Positions 9,873-21,377 of a stretch of DNA of 64,000 nt are shown one piece after another. The position numbers and the translations under genes are program-made. The notes beneath the pieces were generated by a model that saw nothing but the letters and a program-made list of their open reading frames with translations, was not told the origin of the DNA and did no database searches. The stretch is from Ambrosia x helenae (Eukaryota; Streptophyta; Magnoliopsida; Asterales; Asteraceae): NCBI GenBank assembly GCA_030844895.1, contig CM061223.1, forward strand, positions 1-64,000, read 5' to 3'. The first letter of the stretch is position 1. Every line of letters begins with the position of its first letter.

Positions 9873-12554
9873 TTAGCTTTTTTCACTTGCGCTTCTGTTG
9901 GTCAACCATAACTTACTAAACATTCGTTTGGGGCGAGTAGGAAGCGAACAAAGTTGCTTCACTTTTGACGAATGAGCTTTCGAGATCCCATCATGAAAAT
10001 TTTCATCCAAATCATCGTTTTCTGCTAGCTTCATTCTCAAAGTGGAAATATTTGAGCTTGGTGACTTGAGGCCCGAAACACTCCATTGGTCTTCAGGTTG
10101 CACCATGCTTCTGCTGGTGCTTAATGAGCCAGGTGCCCTTGATGCGTCGTCTTGGGCAGCTAATAGTGCTTTGATGTTGCTGGGCAGGTCTGTCAGCTGA
10201 CCACCTGCCATGGCTGCCCTGGCTTGTTCAAAGAAAAGAACTTGAACTACTACCCGCAATGGGAGAAGCTCGTTTTGTGCTGCGTGCATGCACACTTCCA
10301 TAGATAACTTCTTGCAGTCAAGCGTTCGACAAAGGCGCTTCCTTTCAGTCTTGTTGAGGTTCGGGTGTGACTGCACAATAACAAATAAGTTACAACTAAG
10401 TTACCAACATTCTAACATATAGACTTGTAACATTGGGAGATCTAATAAGTTAAAATCAAAGTAAGGGGCCGTTTGGTAGCCTCTTAATGACCATTCAGAG
10501 GCTACCTCTTAATGCTCCATAACCTCTGAATGATTAAGAGGTAACCATTAAGATGTTACCTCTTAACCATTCATAATTAAAATTACATCTTAACCATTAA
10601 GAGTCTATGAAATATTCAGATGTAGCCTCTTAATGACCATTCAGAGGCTACCAAACAGCCCCAAAAAGTCAAGATGACGGAAATTGTTTTACCTTGAGAT
10701 AAATGTCGATGGCTTTGTAAAGATCATCATGATCCAATCTAGCAAAATCAGGAATAGCTTCAGCTAAAGCGGTAAACTTTGACAGTGGCAGATTTACATC
10801 TTTACCAATTTCTTTTAAATATCCATCGATAAGTTTGGCCACTTTAATCTTTGAACTATGAGATGCTGAAGAAGACCTCCTACTTTCTTGCAACTCAAAA
10901 TCACCATTATTTGCAGATCTTGACCTCCTATGCCGCTCAAACCTGCCCTTGATGTGGATCGGACTTGTTGGTGGGCTTTGACTTTGCAACATAAACTGCT
11001 CCAAAATGGTAAAAACTACTTCAACGTCATATGTCATATCGTTTGAGGAACTAGGGATTAACAAATCCGAAACTGTTGCTTCGTCTAATTGAATCCCGAT
11101 TCTTCTAGCTAGCTCGGATTTGGAAGAAGATGAAGCGCGAAGAATGTTAGCTGCTTTTAATAATTTCAACAAAAAGCTACAAGAAACAGAAGCTCGTTCG
11201 GTTGGAAGCAAACTAATTATGGATTCCAAAGCAACCGACTTTTAGAATTCGAATTTGTTATGGTTTCGCCATTTTCAGGATTCCTTGAAATATTGGGTAA
11301 CCATTTAGATGCATAAATCCTTAGTGCATCACCAATAAGATTCGAGGGCACTTTACCACCTGATTTAAGGGCAATCATTGTCCTCCAATAAAGATCAATC
11401 CCCAATTCAGAAAGATCTTCTGCCCACCACCCTTTACTTGTGGTTTTACTTCCATTAACCGAAATGTCATCTCTGTCCCTCCCTCGCCTCGAATAGCTAT
11501 GTGATAAGCTCACTTTCAGAGGGTTAGAAAGGACCTTTGCTGCAATCGCCTCAATACACCGGCTGGTGATGCCCAAATCTTCAGACCATAATTGAAAAGA
11601 TTTGGTGGTTTGAAGGGTAATGATTGAATCTTTCCAACCGTTGAGAATACATGAATTCAAGAAAACATCTAGTTTGTAAACAAGATTGCCTTTTTCGACT
11701 TCTTCGGTCATTTGAAGGTATTCGGCTGCACAACGAGCTGATACTATGTTGTATGCACTTAGTGTGATTGTGATTCCATAACAGAATTTTGCGCATAATT
11801 CGAAAGACTCGGTTCCTCCTGGGAAATCTGGGAGCTGGATGATTTGATGTTGGGTAGATTCAATGGATTCGGAACAGAGTTTTTGTAACCTCAAGCATTT
11901 GGATAAAAGGGGAAACTGTTTTCAAATGAAAAAAAAAAAAAAAAAACAGAGCATAAAGATCAAATTTTTAAGAATTAAGATCATAATAAGTTAATAACAA
12001 CTTCCTATTTTTTCTATCTTTTTTTTTTTGATATCATTATATCAATTTTTGTAGCTTACAGAAATGTAAAAACATTTTAGTACAAGACTGAAACTTAGAG
12101 ACAGTTTCTAATTTCTTGTTGCCGAAACCCAGATTTGTTTAAGCATTTATAGAAAGATTTTAATAAAAGTTTTGAAAATTTCAGCTTTATTCCATAATTT
12201 GATAAAAAAAAAATTAAAACCCTTTTTGTGGAATTGAAGGAAAACCGTAAAAATAGTAAAGAAATAATATACAAAACAAACCATATTAATAAGTGAATTG
12301 AAAATTATGGGTGTTACCTTATGAAGCAAATATCTTGTTCCATTCACTTGCACTACAAGATCACTAGAAACCTCAGACGAAACTGACCTGAATTGGTACA
12401 GAAATATGGAAAATAATTATTAAAAATTAATCTGAAACTTTTTGTAAATTACAATAATAATAATAATAAAAGAATATAAATTTTGATGCATATACCTTAC
12501 TGATTCTGAATTGTAGAACGTATCAGGCCGAGAACCAAGTTTCATAAACTTCAT
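9873..12554 (-). CDS. BTB/POZ-NPH3 domain protein (At1g67900-like), with one frame break
   Basis: NPH3/RPT2-like proteins act as plasma-membrane-associated substrate adaptors of CUL3 ubiquitin ligases in phototropic and auxin-related signalling. The role of this subfamily is not established. I place four coding exons on the minus strand: 12554-12496, 12387-12318, 11915-10693 and 10370-9873. All have GT-AG borders and compatible phases, for about 616 residues (At1g67900 is about 631). The start MKFMKLGSRPDTFYNSES is the family's hallmark. A BTB fold covers roughly residues 28-110 (YLLHKFPLLSKC, FELCAKFCYG). NPH3 begins near GWWAEDLSELGIDLYWR and continues through KVAKLIDGYL and LYKAIDIYLKSHPNLNK to CMHAAQNELLPLRVVVQVLF. 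The tail SVSGLKSP...RMKLAE is shared with At1g67900. One T is missing from a T-run at 11228-11230 (residue about 272). Unless this is an assembly error, it truncates the protein at 275 residues. Confidence 0.93.
10465..10662. mobile_element. Tourist-like MITE in the last NPH3 intron
   Basis: A 198-bp element with terminal inverted repeats: GGGGCCGTTTGGTAGCCTCT on the left and GGGGCTGTTTGGTAGCCTCT read inward from the right. The arms contain further palindromes. The left flank is TAA and the right flank is AAA, so the 3-bp target duplication is imperfect. It sits wholly inside the 10371-10692 intron. Confidence 0.8.
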
Positions 12555-13205
12555 GGCTCACTTTACTTCTTGTTGACTCCTCAAATTACCTACGCTTTGT
12601 CTTTAATTTATGATCGTTTGCATAATCACGCACGATGAATGGAGATCAATACTTTCTCTCTTATGAAGAAACAATACCTGTATCAACAGAAATTATAAAA
12701 TTATAACTCCGTCAAGAATTTCTCCAAAGAATCATATAAAATCTCTTGAAGAATTGCCCAAAGAATGCTTCAGATATTTTCAAGTGGATTTAGAATGTTG
12801 CAAACAAATTACAAAATACCAGAAAAATATTAAGTAAAAAAACAGAGATTAATTGTTAATAACCCCACCAGATTCCTCAAGGAATCATATGAAATCTTCA
12901 AGATTTTGATGTGGGATTAGAATGTTACAAATAAATAATATGATCCAAGAAAATAAAACAAAAAAATCCCAAGTGATATCTCTCATAAGAATCTTGACAC
13001 CTCATGTTCATATTTCACATTAAAAAATGATGAGAGAATAATAGATAAAAGAAGAGAGAAAGACCTGAATTCATGGAGACGAAGGTTGAAACAGAGAATA
13101 ACAGAGAGATGTGAAGACAGACTGAGTGAGTTAAGAGCAGTAGTAGTAGTAGTCCTGTAGTTCATAAGTGTTGAAAAATGCCAGCGTGCTTTCAATGACA
13201 AAAGT
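12555..13205 (-). other. Probable 5' UTR of the NPH3 gene with a leader intron
   Basis: The minus strand has a plausible leader intron, with donor near 13064 (CAG|GTCTTT) and acceptor near 12678 (GATACAG). No long upstream frame interferes. The donor is weak, so the exact exon edges are uncertain. Confidence 0.4.
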
Positions 13206-13255
13206 CGACTCCCACGTGCTTATCCTGCGCCCACTTCCTATATAAATTCTTCCCT
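13206..13255 (-). promoter_or_regulatory. Probable NPH3 core promoter: TATA box and G-box
   Basis: A TATATA-containing box lies at 13238-13248, with a G-box core (CACGTG) at 13213-13218 near the expected transcription start. G-boxes bind bHLH/bZIP factors, often in light responses. Its use here is inference. Confidence 0.35.
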
Positions 13256-13400
13256 TTTTTTTTTTTTTGCCAAATTAATGTATCGATTTTATTTTAAAAT
13301 TACGTTTTGTTTATGGTAATATTATTAAAACATAAGATTTGGTACAACTAATACAATGAAAGATAACATCATACACCATATTAAAATATGAGGTTTGAAC

Positions 13401-13615
13401 CAAAGCCATTATAGCCCACCGGCATTTTGGTGGTGGGATAAGACTTAAGGACTATAAGGTTCTGAGTTCGAATTCTATAAGGGGTTTTTCTCATAATTAT
13501 GAGTTTCCTCCTGAATTGGTGACTTGGTGATGGAATATGATCGCGTAGTAACACTGGTGACACGATGATAGTCTAGTGATCCATGAGTGATTTCAATTGG
13601 CCGTTAAAAAAAAAC
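13401..13615 (+). mobile_element. SINE with 13-bp target-site duplication
   Basis: A 215-bp tRNA-related element with a box-B-like GTTCGAATTC near 13460 ends in GGCCGTTAAAAAAAAA. It is flanked by perfect copies of ATGAGGTTTGAAC (13388-13400 and 13616-13628). Confidence 0.85.
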
Positions 13616-13628
13616 ATGAGGTTTGAAC

Positions 13629-14619
13629 ATAACAACCTTAACCTTAATGGGATATGACTAAGAGATAAATACATGCATTTGTTTAATGTATAACTTTTAA
13701 GTTTTAATCAATAAATCACTTATTGATTGTTAAATTACACTAAATGTTCCATGTATTTACTCCATACAAATAAATATTATTGTTATTATTATTTTAATAA
13801 TAATAATGAATCCTTATAACATAGCCCACCACCACAAATTTCTTTTCGTCTTTATCAATAATAATGATGAAGTTGCTAGGTTGGTTACCTTTTCGGGTCG
13901 GTCTTTAATCGGGTCAGGACCTAAATCATTATATCACACCTTCCTTGAGTCATCTTGTACAAAATGATTTTTCGCAATGATTTTTATTGCCCTTAATCAT
14001 GAGTTTTTTTCTCAAAGAAAGTATAAGAAATGAAAAGATTCAAGTAACATACTTGAAAATTGTACAAGGGGGTCTACAAAAGGAGAACAAATCAATTTGT
14101 TAAGTAAAACAAAATACTTTTTAGCAAAAAGAATTTGGGAATATTAGTGTAGGTGGATGGAAAGAGGCAGGAATATAGTTATATAATTTCAAAGATTTCA
14201 ACTATGCTTTTCCTCTTTTAGAAGGGCCACAAACGGATAATTTATAGTAGCCACAAGTGAAACTACCTTGGAATCGTTGGTTGCAACCCTTTCATGCATT
14301 TATGACAATGGGTCGATTGTGATTCAATTGAAATTTTCTTTAAAACAAAATGGTCCATTTCTGATTTTTATTAAAAGCATTTTGAATGGTTTGCATAACT
14401 TGTTTTCAGGTTGTGTTAATTGCATTTCCTCTTATGGTTGGATATGTTTGTTGATATGGTTTCATACATGCTCTCTTCACTCTAAAGACTTAGATCCCAA
14501 AATAGGGATTCAACACATTAAATCTGTATTTTAAGCTTACATTTAACCACTTTGTAAGATCTTGACATCCCTAAGTGGTGTGACACTAGTTTCGTTGTGA
14601 ACATTGGTGTGAATGTCAA
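13629..14619. other. Intergenic sequence, nothing recognised
   Basis: An 88-codon open frame at 14268-14534 has no family features and looks like chance. Confidence 0.5.
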
Positions 14620-14627
14620 GGTTTTGA

Positions 14628-14901
14628 AACCCAGACCGGACCGGCCGGTCGGACTGGGCTCCGGACCCCCGGCCGGTCCGGGTTGGATGGTTGGACCGCC
14701 GGTATATCGAACCGGCTGAGAACCGGTGAACCGCCCGGTCGAACCGGAAAACCGGGTGGTCGGACCGGAAAACCGGGAGGTTGGACCGGTTTTTTGTATT
14801 TTTTTTGTTTTTGGGCCGGTTCGTTGGACCGGTCGGACCAGTCGAACCGGTGAACCGGCCGGGGGTATGGTTCGACGTCCGGTCCGGTTCTGAAAACGTT
14901 G
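14628..14901. mobile_element. GACCGG-rich hAT-type MITE, copy 1
   Basis: A 274-bp, very GC- and CpG-rich element packed with ACCGG/CCGGT motifs. The ends (CAAGGTTTTGAAA...TTCTGAAAACGTTG) form inverted repeats. Perfect 8-bp target duplications GTGAATGT lie at 14620-14627 and 14902-14909, which is the hAT size. A homologous copy is at 41702-42016. Confidence 0.85.
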
Positions 14902-15039
14902 GTGAATGTAAGAGTATATTTAGTGGGTGTGTGAGTATATTGTGTGTTTGAACCCTTAAGGATGTATTAAGGGTTTGAACCGAAGTTGTGATTCTGCTTC
15001 TAAGGGTGAAAAGGGCATCAATCTCGGGGCCCCCACTAA

Positions 15040-15261
15040 GGCCATGTTTGGCTCTCCTTATTTAGCCTCCTTATAACTTATTGACTTAATTAAAAAGTTA
15101 ATAAGGAGATAAGTTTGTTTGGGTAATGGGTTGAAAAGGAGGTTTTTGCGGGTTGAAAAGGAGATAAGTTATAAGTAAGAATTTGTAACTTTTTGATTAA
15201 GGAGATAAGGAGGTAGAAAAAGGAGATAAGGAAGTAAGGAGAAGGAGAGCCAAACATGCTC
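15040..15261. mobile_element. Tourist/PIF-type MITE
   Basis: A 222-bp element with inverted ends GGCCATGTTTGGCTCTCCTT and GAGCATGTTTGGCTCTCCTT (right end read inward), flanked by TAA on both sides. The interior is purine-rich (AAGGAGATAAG repeats). Confidence 0.8.
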
Positions 15262-16024
15262 TAAGCCAACTAATAAGATGTTGTCACCCCATTTGAACCC
15301 ACTCCAACCTATTTCAACCCTAAATTAATGAGACATCCATATTGAAACCCATTTGAACGCATGACATTTTTAATTAAATTTAATGAAAAACACATTCCCC
15401 AACGTTCCCCACCTCCATCCAGCAATGGGCTCACAAACCCATGATCGAACCAACTATCCCATCTCACGAGACTTGTGGCGGGGTTCCTGCTGAAGGCATC
15501 TTGGAGTTGCCTCAGTGAAAAACTTATAATCACTTAGATTTTGTTACAGGTGATTGTAACTTTCTACACATATTATACTATATACTAATTCACATCATGT
15601 TAGGCAATAGGATACTTTATTTTTTTTCAAAATTGCCCTTTATTTTTTTCAAAATTGCCCACCTAATAGTTTACTTCTTCTTTTCATAATTTGGCCAGTG
15701 ACTGCATCTCTCCGCTTTTCTTCCTGCTTCTAAGTTCTTCTCTTTGCTTACTTCTTTCCAACTCAAAAATCATATTCATACCCTTCTACAAGATCTACTA
15801 CTTCAATCCCATATTAATGAAAATGCTATCAAGTCGATTTCTATATCAACTTTAATTTTCCATCTGCAGCTTATAACAACACCGACATCCACCAGAAGCA
15901 GATTTCCGATGAACACAAGGTGACGAGACTGCATGTTTCGATCTAAGCAAGATCCATAAGTTATGTAGGCCTTGACACAACACAACACAACACCACGCCA
16001 ATTCTACTAGTTATATACTATATA
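15262..16024. other. Intergenic sequence, nothing firm
   Basis: Two tandem copies of TTTTTTTCAAAATTGCCC lie near 15619-15660. The short open frames here have no resemblance to known proteins. Confidence 0.4.
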
Positions 16025-16630
16025 TCTATACAAAGGCTGTGGGGTCAGTACTTTTGAATTTGAAAAAATTAGCCCCACTCAATTCCTTCAAACTTTTCTA
16101 TAATGTAAAAATTTACCTTATAACTTTGTAAATGTCATTTTGTCCTGCTAAACTTTCTAAAGTTTTGAGTTTACCCTAAAAATAATGTCTTATATTTTTA
16201 ATTTTATGTACGTGTTGATATAAATTCAAGTTTTTTTACTCTATAACATAATTTTTGTTTGGAGACGAGCCGGATCAAGTATGCATTGTTTTCTTTTTTA
16301 TGTACAGTTTGAGTTGGATTTCGTTTTTAACGTAAATTTTGTTAGAAAGCAAATTGGGTCAAATGTAACACGTTTTCATGGGATGGAATAATTTGAGTTG
16401 CTATATGTTTCGACGTTAGTTTAGTTCGGTAACGAGATGGTTCGGGTCGATTGTAGTTTATACTTTATCACACCATGTACGACGCCACCACACATGTTCA
16501 TTTTATGTACGTTTTGAGTTGGTCTACGATTTATCACTATATGTTTAAACATTGTTCCGAAACAAGTCGGGTTGATTGTGGTCTATAATTTATCACTTCG
16601 CGTATGGCGTCGTGACAGCTAAAAAACTAG
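16025..16630 (+). mobile_element. Probable short non-autonomous Helitron
   Basis: It starts with TC after an A (TCTATACAAAGGCTG) and ends with CTAG before a T (16627-16630). A weak hairpin (CAC..CGC..GCG..GTG) lies just upstream of the end. No coding capacity is visible. Confidence 0.5.
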
Positions 16631-16733
16631 TATAACTTTGTATTCTAAGAAGCAGATAGTTTTGCGTGCGGAAAGGATTATGAAATTAGTTAAATTTAAT
16701 TCTAACACTTCGTGTTTTGAAATCTTTATCTTA

Positions 16734-17037
16734 CTAGGTTATGTACCCATGTGATACATGGGTTGAACAAATTAAATTTAATATGTATAAATATATAAAT
16801 GTAATCAAGACAAATTAAATTACATATTATATTAAAACTAAATTCGTGTAAAAAAACTGACTTTTAGATTGTAGATACAACAAAACAAACAAACAAATCA
16901 AAAGTAAGAGAAATGGACGAAAATAGCAAGAAAATCCAAACCTCAGGGGTTCCATTGCAAAAAAAAACTTTTTGGACTAAAGCAGCAAACTGAACCAAAC
17001 GGGACGAAATTGACATTTAACTCTTTATTGATATAGA
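16734..17037 (-). mobile_element. Short non-autonomous Helitron, 304 bp
   Basis: On the minus strand it starts A|TCTATATCAATAAAG and ends with a perfect hairpin (CCCATGT-ATC-ACATGGG), a 7-base spacer and CTAG|T. These are the standard Helitron termini. Confidence 0.75.
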
Positions 17038-18355
17038 TAGATTATTCAGAATGGCGGAATCTATTTCTGAAAGAAATTGGTGTACAAGAGAGGTCTCCTT
17101 GAATTATTTGTAGTGAATATGAATGCATTTACTCATTAAGACTTAAGTTTAGTTGAACAAAAATCGTTCAAAAGATATTTGATTGGGTGAATTATTGGTG
17201 GGACTTGTGGTTGTTCACATATTAATAGGACTTAAATTTTTTGTATTGCTTGGATCCACTAATTTAATTGTTGTCTGTTCAAACATGATGTGCAAATTAT
17301 ATTTATGCGGTCAAAGTATTAGTAACATTTGAGTGTTATATGGTGAAGTTTGAAAAATAAAGTCTTGATATGCTATAGGACCGTATAAAGTGTTGGGGTA
17401 GAATGGAGCACTAGATATGATATTGTGTTTTCAAAATTTTAGATTTTCTAACATAGGTCGTATAGTCTACCGTAGACATTTTTTTTTCCTTTCTCCTATT
17501 TGGATGTAAAAAGAAAAATCCATGTTTGTCCGTAAAGTTTATGTATGCTTTATGGGACATAAACACATGTATTCACCTAGTTTTATGCTAATTGTGTTTG
17601 TGGTTTATGCAACTAGGTGAATGAATTCATTTTATAGATGTTGAGCACCTTTAAAGCATAAAATATGAAACAACTCATACATCCAATTTTTAATATTGTT
17701 TTTATTTCAAAATCTAGCTTCTTTTGCAATGGAACTACCATTAAACTATTTTGATAAAATGTTTATTATTTTTTAAGAATGTAAACAGCGGGGTTCATCC
17801 TCTTTATATGTTATAATTAGAAGTAGTGGATAGACAAACAAAGATGTTTACATATTTTTTTGAACAGTTAAAACAACATATATAAGTGCATAATGCGGTT
17901 TTAGTAATACGCAACATATGTTTCTTTCATGTAGGGATGTTTAAAAGACACGTTGAATGAGAAGATGATTGATTATATATTAAATCCAAATGAAAAAAAA
18001 TATAAGTGATGTGAAATGTAATGCTTGTATAAAGAGGGAGGGGTTGAAATATTATTTAAAAAACTCATTTAAGGTTAGGTAATTAGTCAAAATGTAGATA
18101 AAAGTGGTTGATGGTAGTTCACCAAGTGTTGGACTTTCTTAATCCCAAGTTGGAAGTTGGTTTTTGTCTAAAACATGTACCCACAATATTATGATGTGTA
18201 AATCAATAAGTGGAAATACGTCCAACATCATATAAAATGAGAATATTCATGAGATAAATTTTTTTTTTATTGAATTTACGAGGTCTCTTTATACATATAA
18301 ATACAAATACATATAAGCTGCCATTTGATTTTTCTGGGTAAGACAACAAAAGATC
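17038..18355. other. AT-rich intergenic sequence, nothing recognised
   Basis: No open frame of note and no inverted or direct repeat that I can support. Confidence 0.5.
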
Positions 18356-18358
18356 AAA

Positions 18359-19826
18359 TTGCGAAAATGACTAAAATGGCCCGTTGACTGTGTGATTTGC
18401 CAAAATAGCCCTCTCCCGTCTCTTTGGAGAGACGGGTCACGGCTTCTAACGAGCCTGAACCGTCTCCGGAGAGCCTTTAGTTTTACAACCAATAATAAAC
18501 CAACACGTGACGTCTCTGATCCCGAAGACTATCAGCCGTCTCCCGATACGGGCCACATTTCCATATGAGGGCTCGGCTTATGTTCAGCTTATGAGTCCTG
18601 AGACGATTCACATTTCCCCAGCCGTCTCCCGAGACGTCTCCGGAGACGTCTCGTGGGCCCCGAGACGTCTCGGGTCTCTACGTCTCCGGTGAGTCCCGAT
18701 GACTTATCCGACGGTTCAGTTGTCCACCTCAACCCTATATATATACCATTCTCCGTCCCAATCTCCGTCCCATTCCCCGTCCGACTCTCCACTACCATCA
18801 ACACTATCACTACCACCACCGTCTTATTCATTCAAAGGAAAATGGCACACCAACGATGGACCGAGGAACAAGAAATTGCACTAGTTTCAGCGTGGCAACA
18901 TGTCGAAGATAGCCCACACCAAACAAACAAGTGGTACCGTATCTTGCATGAATACAATCGGTTGGTGGGAGGCTCGGACCGAACCATCGACTCTCTTAGC
19001 CGTAAGTGGACCGACTTGAACACGAAGTGTCAGATCTTCAACGGGTACCACTATCGGACACTTGAAGTGGTACATTCAGACATGCCCGAAGACGCGGCCA
19101 TTAGATATACAAAAAAATAGTATCAATCCAAGGAGCACAAAGAATTCAAACATGTGTCTGCTTGGCAAATGATGAGGGACCATCTTAACGCGTAGCTTAT
19201 ATAACTTTTGTAATTCAATTAATCTTATGTTTATGTTTTTTTATTAATCCAATGAATCTTATGTTTATTTATGTTTTTGTAATATTACAAATATTACAAC
19301 AATCTTGATTATCAAAACACGACAAATATTACAAAAACTATACTATTACATCAACAATAAACAACTCGTTGCACACGTAGTCCACCGAGACGTATCCGTT
19401 CCACACGTCGACCACATAACGTAGTTAGCAGTAGGGGACGCCGACAAGTTCCAACGACGGACGTAGGGTTGATTGGATATTACTTCCCAAATTTACTTGC
19501 TTTGAACTTTGTTTGAATGGTGTAGACCACCACATCATCGAGGCATTCTACATGGGTTAACCCACGAGGCTAGCCGAAGACGGCTTGAGACGACAGTGAG
19601 ACGTCTCAAGGGCCCACGGGAGACGACTCGGCGGCTCTGACACGTCTCGGGAGACGCCTAACAGTCCTCGGGATCAGAGACGCCACGTGTTGGTTTATTA
19701 TTGGTTGTAAAACTAAAGGCTCTCAGGAGACGGTTCAGGCTCGTTGAGAGCCGTGACCCGTCTCTCCAAAAAGACGGGAGCGGGCCATTTTGGCAAATCA
19801 CACGATCAGCGGGCCATTTTGACAAA
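18359..19826 (+). mobile_element. Long-inverted-repeat DNA transposon carrying a Myb/SANT-like ORF
   Basis: The arms 18359-18555 and 19640-19826 are inverted copies of each other. Shared blocks include GATTTGCCAAAAT, GAGAGACGGGTCACGGCT and TTAGTTTTACAACCAATAAT. The interior is rich in the palindrome GAGACGTCTC, has a TATA box (CTATATATATA near 18737) and carries one ORF. No transposase is present and no target duplication could be fixed. The superfamily is uncertain: a PIF/Harbinger relative is suggested by the ORF, while a Mutator-like origin is suggested by the long arms. Confidence 0.75.
18842..19195 (+). pseudogene. Myb/SANT-like DNA-binding protein of a DNA transposon
   Basis: The product starts MAHQRWTEEQEIALVSAW and runs 92 residues to a TAG at 19118. 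The same frame then continues another 24 codons to a second TAG at 19193, through sequence that still looks family-like (EFKHVSAWQMMRDHL). One premature stop in an otherwise intact 117-residue protein is therefore likely. The fold is the trihelix Myb/SANT-like domain of plant transposon ORF1 proteins. The W of TEEQEIALVSAW, WYRI and SRKWTDLNTKC mark the three helices. In PIF/Harbinger elements the ORF1 protein binds DNA and assists the transposase. A TATA box lies about 105 bases upstream. The start was chosen for the family N-terminus, although the open frame extends further 5'. Confidence 0.7.
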
Positions 19827-21104
19827 TTAGTTAATTTTATTATATAATTTTGAAATGGTCAGTACTCTGTCAGTGTAAATCATTTTTTGGAGTGGTCTAG
19901 TTTCATATTCATGAAGTTTGGATACAGTATAATCTGATTCATATTGATTTTTTCCCCTCATAATTTTAACAAAGAATCCCGCTTATAGAAAATGTTACAC
20001 CTAAGTCAAATTAAAATTTTGAGCTTAATTCAGTGGTTGACTTGCAATATAACTAGCATGGACAAAATTAGAGTGCCTATTGTTACAATTTATAAAATCC
20101 TTAGCTCTAACACTAGCTTAAAGTCAAATTCGGTATTTAATAAATTCATGAATAATAGCGAAAACTCCCACCCGTGAACATAAAAAAAAAACAAAAATTA
20201 AGAAAAAGATATGAAAGATTTAGAAGTGGACCTAAATCAAAATGTTGAAGGATTTTGTAACATTCATGGAAGGGAAATGACCCAACTTGGTTGAAATGGT
20301 TCAATCAATGTCCACGAAATGTGAAGGTTAAAAGACAAGAGGTAAGGTGTTGGCTCAATCAATGTCCCAGACCGGCTCGTGTGAGAAGGACCCAGTTTTC
20401 GTTGGCTAACATGAACTTGCGAACCCATGTGTGGCAATCTTGGAATTATGTGACACATGTATGGCAAAATCGGGATTGCCTCGTGTGATGAAGTGGCGTC
20501 CACTTAGCAATAGAATTAGAAGGATCTTCTTCATGCTTGTACGGGTAGGCTGTGGTATCCACTATGTGTTACCCTAACGGGGTTATGTGAGGAACATGTG
20601 GGTTCCATTTTCCACCATCTATTTACGTTATAACCAATACTTATTTTTTTTTTTAAATATCGATATTGGTTGTAGACAATAAGACAATAATCCCAGCAAT
20701 TTGAAATTGTTTAGATAATCCAGACAAAATCATCTTATTTGTGTCAGTGGATGAATATATGTTCAAATGACTAGACATATAACCTCCTAGATGTTAAGTC
20801 GCCTAGATAATTAATATCTTACATTTAAATTTGAGGTAACAACTTGTCATTTAATCTAGTTAAACATAAGAAATACACATATCATATTTACTTTTATCAT
20901 GTTAATTTGAGATGAATGAAACAGATTGGTGCTTGGATTTGCGATGACTTGAGTTGGCCATTGCAAATTGTCAAATCGGTAGTAATGAAAGTTTGAATCT
21001 AGGGCGACATGAGAGATCGCATTGAGGGACTAATTAAGTTGGAGTTCGGCTCAAAGATCATAATACAAGATAAAATTTAAGCCGAGCTCCAACTTGACCA
21101 ACTT
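19827..21104. other. Intergenic sequence, no gene recognised
   Basis: A 65-codon open frame at 20291-20488 has no family resemblance. An inverted pair (AAGTTGGAGTTCGGCT with AGCCGAGCTCCAACTT) at 21033-21096 abuts the LTR at 21105. Confidence 0.4.
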
Positions 21105-21377
21105 TGTAACATTCGGCCTTTCGTATCATAATCATTATCAGTTTCGCACACAAAGAGCTGACAGATGTGTTTTCGGTTGCAGGGCGGACACTTTCCAAAT
21201 GGTCACCCATCATGGTACAACTTCAACCTAAGCACATTTAACTATGGAGTTTTCATCTCATCCACAATCATAGCACCTAAAACTCGTTGGCCATATTTAA
21301 GGCATAGCATAAAATATATCCCATGTGGGCAAAATAGAATATAATGATGTAGGATTAATCATATTTAAGGTGTTACA
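21105..21377 (-). mobile_element. Cassandra-like TRIM LTR (single LTR seen)
   Basis: A 273-bp segment bounded by TGTAAC and GTTACA contains a 5S-rRNA-like block on the minus strand. Cassandra elements are small non-coding LTR retrotransposons whose LTRs contain 5S rRNA promoter sequence. No second LTR and no 5-bp target duplication were found, so this is a lone or truncated LTR. Confidence 0.55.
21201..21263 (-). repeat. 5S-rRNA-like segment inside the LTR
   Basis: The plus strand reads GGTCACCCATC...GTAC...AAGCAC.TTTAACT..GGAGTT, the reverse complement of the 5S rRNA internal region, with many substitutions. It is degenerate and is not a functional 5S gene. Confidence 0.7.
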
